From assembly GCA_030544685.1 (NCBI GenBank), contig CP086683.1:4774001-4838000 (forward strand): 64,000 nucleotides of DNA. Reading direction: 5' to 3'. The position numbers and the translations under genes were made by a program. Shown one piece after another: positions 60,911 to 64,000 of the stretch (position 1 is the stretch's first letter; every line of letters begins with the position of its first letter). The stretch is from Pseudomonas sp. B21_DOA. GTDB taxonomy: Bacteria > Pseudomonadota > Gammaproteobacteria > Pseudomonadales > Pseudomonadaceae. The notes beneath the pieces are model-generated. The model was not told the DNA's origin. It did no database searches and saw only the letters and a list, made by a program, of their open reading frames with translations.

Positions 60911-62062
60911 ATGACCAGCCTCAACCCCCAAGACACCTTCGTCCCCGGACGTCTGCAACAGATGTCTACCCGCGTCGCTTTTTTCATCGCTGGCCTCGGC
61001 ATTGCCGCGTGGGCGCCGCTGGTGCCATATGCCAAGGCCCGGGCCGGGCTGGATGAGGGCACGCTGGGATTATTGCTGTTGTGCCTGGGCGTCGGTTCGA
61101 TTCTGGCGATGCCGCTGGCGGGGATTCTCGCGACGCGTTTTGGTTGCCGACGTGTGGCCACCGGCGGCACCCTGCTGATCTGCGCGGCGCTGCCGTTGCT
61201 GGCGACGGTGTCGTCGATCCCGGCGCTGATCGCCACGCTGTTCATGTTCGGCGCCGGCCTCGGCACGGTGGATTCGACGGTGAACCTGCAAGCAGTGATC
61301 GTCGAGCGCGCCAGCGGCAAGCACATGATGTCGGGGTTCCACGGTTTGTTCAGCCTCGGCGGCATCGTCGGTGCGGCGGGTGTCAGCGCCCTGCTCGGCC
61401 TCGGCCTGACACCACTGGCGGCGATGCTGGTGGTAGTGGTTTTGCTGATCGGCGCCTTGCTCAAGTGCGTGCCGCACATGTTGCCCTACGGCAGCGAAAG
61501 CTCCGGCCCGGCGTTCGCCATTCCCCATGGCATCGTGCTGTTTATCGGCGGCATGTGCTTCATCGTGTTCCTCACCGAAGGCGCCGCGCTGGACTGGAGC
61601 GCAGTGTTCCTCGCGCAGGAACGCGGGATCGACACGGCATACGCGGGCCTGGGCTACGCAGCGTTTGCCCTGACCATGACCGTGGGCCGCCTGCTCGGTG
61701 ACCGCATCGTGCGCAAGCTGGGTGCGACGCGAATCATTCTGTTCGGTGGGCTGTTAGCGGCGGCGGGGTTGTTTCTCGCCACCTTCGCACCGAGCTGGCA
61801 AGCGGCGCTGCTCGGGTATGCGCTGGTCGGCGCCGGTTGCTCGAACATCGTGCCGGTGCTGTACACGGCGGTGGGCAAGCAAACGGTGATGCCGGAAAGC
61901 ATCGCGGTGCCGGCGATTACCACCCTCGGTTATGCCGGTATTCTCGCCGGGCCAGCGGTGATCGGTTTTGTCGCGCATGCCAGCAGCCTGAGTTTTGCCT
62001 TTGGATTGATGGCGGTTTTGCTGGTGGCTGTGGCGATCGGTGGGAAGACATTGAAGGTCTGA
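60911..62062 (+). CDS. MFS transporter
   Basis: A 383-residue major facilitator with twelve helices (from STRVAFFIAGLGIAAWAPLV to FAFGLMAVLLVAVAIGG). The motif-A-like LAGILATRFGCRRVATGG is between helices 2 and 3, and RLLGDRIVRKLGATRIILFG is the matching loop in the second half. The start at 60911 follows AAGGATCGAT. It resembles small-molecule permeases of the FucP/YbjJ-like group. The substrate is unknown. It is divergent from the DapF-like gene. Confidence 0.88.
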   Translation: MTSLNPQDTFVPGRLQQMSTRVAFFIAGLGIAAWAPLVPYAKARAGLDEGTLGLLLLCLGVGSILAMPLAGILATRFGCRRVATGGTLLICAALPLLATVSSIPALIATLFMFGAGLGTVDSTVNLQAVIVERASGKHMMSGFHGLFSLGGIVGAAGVSALLGLGLTPLAAMLVVVVLLIGALLKCVPHMLPYGSESSGPAFAIPHGIVLFIGGMCFIVFLTEGAALDWSAVFLAQERGIDTAYAGLGYAAFALTMTVGRLLGDRIVRKLGATRIILFGGLLAAAGLFLATFAPSWQAALLGYALVGAGCSNIVPVLYTAVGKQTVMPESIAVPAITTLGYAGILAGPAVIGFVAHASSLSFAFGLMAVLLVAVAIGGKTLKV

Positions 62063-62155
62063 ACATCAGTGCGACACCTGTCAGGTTTGACAGTAGACAA
62101 GCCTGAGCCTCATGAATCATGTTGATTTCTCCCTCCACCGGAAAGGAAATCCACC

Positions 62156-63662
62156 GTGAATATGAGAATGGGATGTGCCGTTGCAGTCATTGCTCTTCTC
62201 CAGGGATGTCTCTCTGTCAGTCGATACGACTGGGGCGAAGGCACAGTCAACTTTGCTCCCGCTCAGCGACTGGCCAATGCAAACGGGCACTATGCGCATT
62301 GGCAAGCCATTGGCCGCGTCCAAGTTGAAGGCGGCATGACCTGCTCCGGCACACTCATTGATACCCGCGGACCGGGTACCCTGTCGCACCCGGCCTATGT
62401 ACTGACCTCTGGGCACTGCACACACCCGGAGGTCGGCAACAACGAGATCGTCGTCAATGAACCTGCGAAGGGTCGGGTGACATTCAATTATTTTTTCGAC
62501 ACTCAACCGCAAAATCGCTCTTATGCTGTGAATCGGATTGCCTGGAGCACGCTGCGGGGTCAAGACATCTCTATCATTGAACTTGCTCCGTCTCTGGAAC
62601 AACTGGTCAGAGACGGTATCGAGCCTTTGAAACTGGCAGATGAGCCACTGGCCACCGAAGAAAACATTCTCATCACGGGCGCGCCCATCGACGGTTTCAT
62701 TCAGCGAATGGCATGCAGACAAGAACACCCGGCGTCTGTCATCGAAGGTCCATGGCGATGGATCGGCCAATCGAGCAACCGCTGCCTGGATGTCGTCAGT
62801 GGGTTATCCGGCTCGCCGGTGCTTGCGCGCTATACCAATGAAATCGTCGGTGTGCTGGGCACTACAACCCGCGGAAGTGGGCGCAATCGCTGTAAAGAAG
62901 GCGCTCCCTGCGAAGTCGTTGCCGGACAGGTCGACAAGCGTATAGATACCAACTATGCCTCGACGACCCAGGGCCTGGGCGCTTGTTTCACCAAAGGACA
63001 ATTTGACCCGCGCCCGGGTGAGTGCCCCCTGGGAGCGGCATGGTCTTTTCCAAGAGCATCGCAAGATAGCGATTACATCAAGGTCGAGCGTGACGAGCAC
63101 GGACAGATATTGCCATGGCAGTGGGTGCAAAACTTCTCAGTGAGCGCCCCGTTCTATCGCTATCGCTATACGCGCACTCTGGATGAATGTCAGTCACTCG
63201 CAGGGTACAGCCAAATACAAACCGCTCGACCTGATTCGGAAAATGAGTTGAGTCATGAACTCAAAGAAGGTGCGGGACTGTATTTTTTGCCTGATCGGTC
63301 AACAGCGGCCTACGGACGCGCCAAAACAGTCGGAAGGGAAGACCGCCAGCGTCTATTGGCGGTGGTTGCTGGAAGCGCCAGCGCCATTGGCGCCGACCTA
63401 TAAAGTTGAGTGGGTGAATGGCGATGACTACGATATCAGGGTTTTTCCGGCTCTACCGGATCTGGATCCTTTTCGGTTTCAGTACAAGTCTGGTCAGCCG
63501 GAGCATATCGATTGCCATGACGAGCGTGGATTCCAACGTGTGTCTGGCTCCACAGGCGTGTTCCATGTCTCCCTCGCAAATGGCCGGCAGAGCATCTGCC
63601 TCAAAGGTGCAGATCTGGTGGGCAATCCCGGCCCGGTTATCAATTTCCTGATACCTCAATAG
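62156..63662 (+). CDS. Secreted trypsin-like protein with C-terminal extension (one frame break)
   Basis: About 500 residues. GTG start at 62156 with GGAA 7 bases upstream. A lipoprotein signal (AVAVIALLQGC) precedes a chymotrypsin-fold domain. The catalytic triad is visible: His in VLTSGHCTHPEV, Asp in RGQDISIIEL, and Ser in GLSGSPVL. The frame breaks at the T6 run 63283-63288. Either one base fewer or two more continue CLIGQQRPTDAPKQSEGK into a C-terminal domain of about 130 residues ending VINFLIPQ. Likely an outer-membrane or extracellular protease. Target unknown. Confidence 0.8.
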
Positions 63663-63716
63663 CTGAGAACGGCTATTGCTGAACCCCTGCGCACCAGTCC
63701 AGCAATAGCCGAAGGC

Positions 63717-64000
63717 TTAGAAACCGACGCTCGCCTGCACAAAGAACGTGCGCGGCGCGCCGACATACATCCCCGAGTTGTTGTCGCTGGAGCGGGTGAA
63801 GTACTGCTTGTCGAAGACGTTCTTCACCCCGGCGCCGAGCTTGAGGTTCGACACTTGCGGGCCGAAGTCATAGCCGCCGCGCACGTTCCAGGTCACGTAA
63901 CCCGGGATGTCGCCGTACTGCCCGTCCGCCGTGCCTTCGGTGATGTAATTGCCGTTGAAGCTGCCATCCGCATTCACACCGGTGCCCGGCGAGCGCTGTT
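63717..64000 (-). CDS. TonB-dependent receptor, C-terminal end (5' part outside window)
   Basis: The last 94 or so residues of an outer-membrane barrel. It shows VTWNVRGGYDFGPQ, the conserved LGAGVKNVFDKQYF near the C terminus (typical of siderophore receptors) and the terminal Phe of TFFVQASVGF. The frame is open to the right edge. FhuE/FoxA-like receptors end this way. The ligand is unknown. Confidence 0.9.
   Translation of the reverse strand, partial: QRSPGTGVNADGSFNGNYITEGTADGQYGDIPGYVTWNVRGGYDFGPQVSNLKLGAGVKNVFDKQYFTRSSDNNSGMYVGAPRTFFVQASVGF

Overview
The window is chromosomal DNA from a Pseudomonas of the fluorescens complex. Supporting signs are GC-rich coding DNA, about 21 REP/REPIN-type repeats of the fluorescens families, a chromosomal ampR-ampC pair, a selD-selU operon, an orphan vgrG island and small Pseudomonas-type proteins (DUF6124-like, DUF6555, XapX). 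No rRNA, integrase, transposase or CRISPR array was seen, and no tRNA that I can defend.

Layout. 1-2180: end of a glucarate-type MFS transporter and glucarate dehydratase. 2332-4528: divergent ampR and ampC. 4628-5203: two small proteins. 5723-7711: a Septu-like defence pair (ATPase plus HNH nuclease) closed by a strong terminator. 7778-17868: mostly single housekeeping or accessory genes (DUF4174, TauE, a lipoprotein, aldose 1-epimerase, aldo/keto reductase, DUF1810, DNA polymerase II, CBS protein, GST, DUF3455). 18030-19857: ECF sigma factor, anti-sigma factor and an exported protein made of ten 13-residue repeats. 19928-30482: DUF1615 lipoprotein, TonB receptor, FAD monooxygenase, a zinc-type HemB, GST, histidine phosphatase, and selD-selU. 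30654-39541: a type VI secretion island on the minus strand, in the order vgrG, DUF4123 adaptor, very large VasX/BTH_I2691-like effector, DUF6708 protein, effector-tail remnant, second DUF6708 protein. 39810-45362: oxidoreductase, XapX, AraC and LysR regulators, small proteins, metallothionein and a paired YdcZ-type transporter. 45489-51216: two chemoreceptors around a Na+/H+ antiporter. 51348-53948: a PepSY-PepSY-response regulator-kinase operon. 54208-64000: patatin-like protein, queD, hydrolase, codBA, a DapF-fold protein, MFS transporter, secreted trypsin-like protein and the end of a TonB receptor.

Sequence quality. Seventeen genes carry 20 frame breaks, and nearly all sit in or beside a homopolymer or short same-base run and are explained by one or two missing bases. 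The sequence beyond each break resumes the expected protein. I read these as sequencing or assembly errors and annotate the spans as single genes. The two DUF6708 paralogs give an internal control: one has six T and is open, the other has five T and is broken.

Most interesting parts: the T6SS effector island with its duplicated candidate immunity gene, the Septu-like pair, the 13-residue repeat protein, a DapF-fold protein in which both catalytic cysteines are serine, and a zinc-type HemB in a genus known for the magnesium type.
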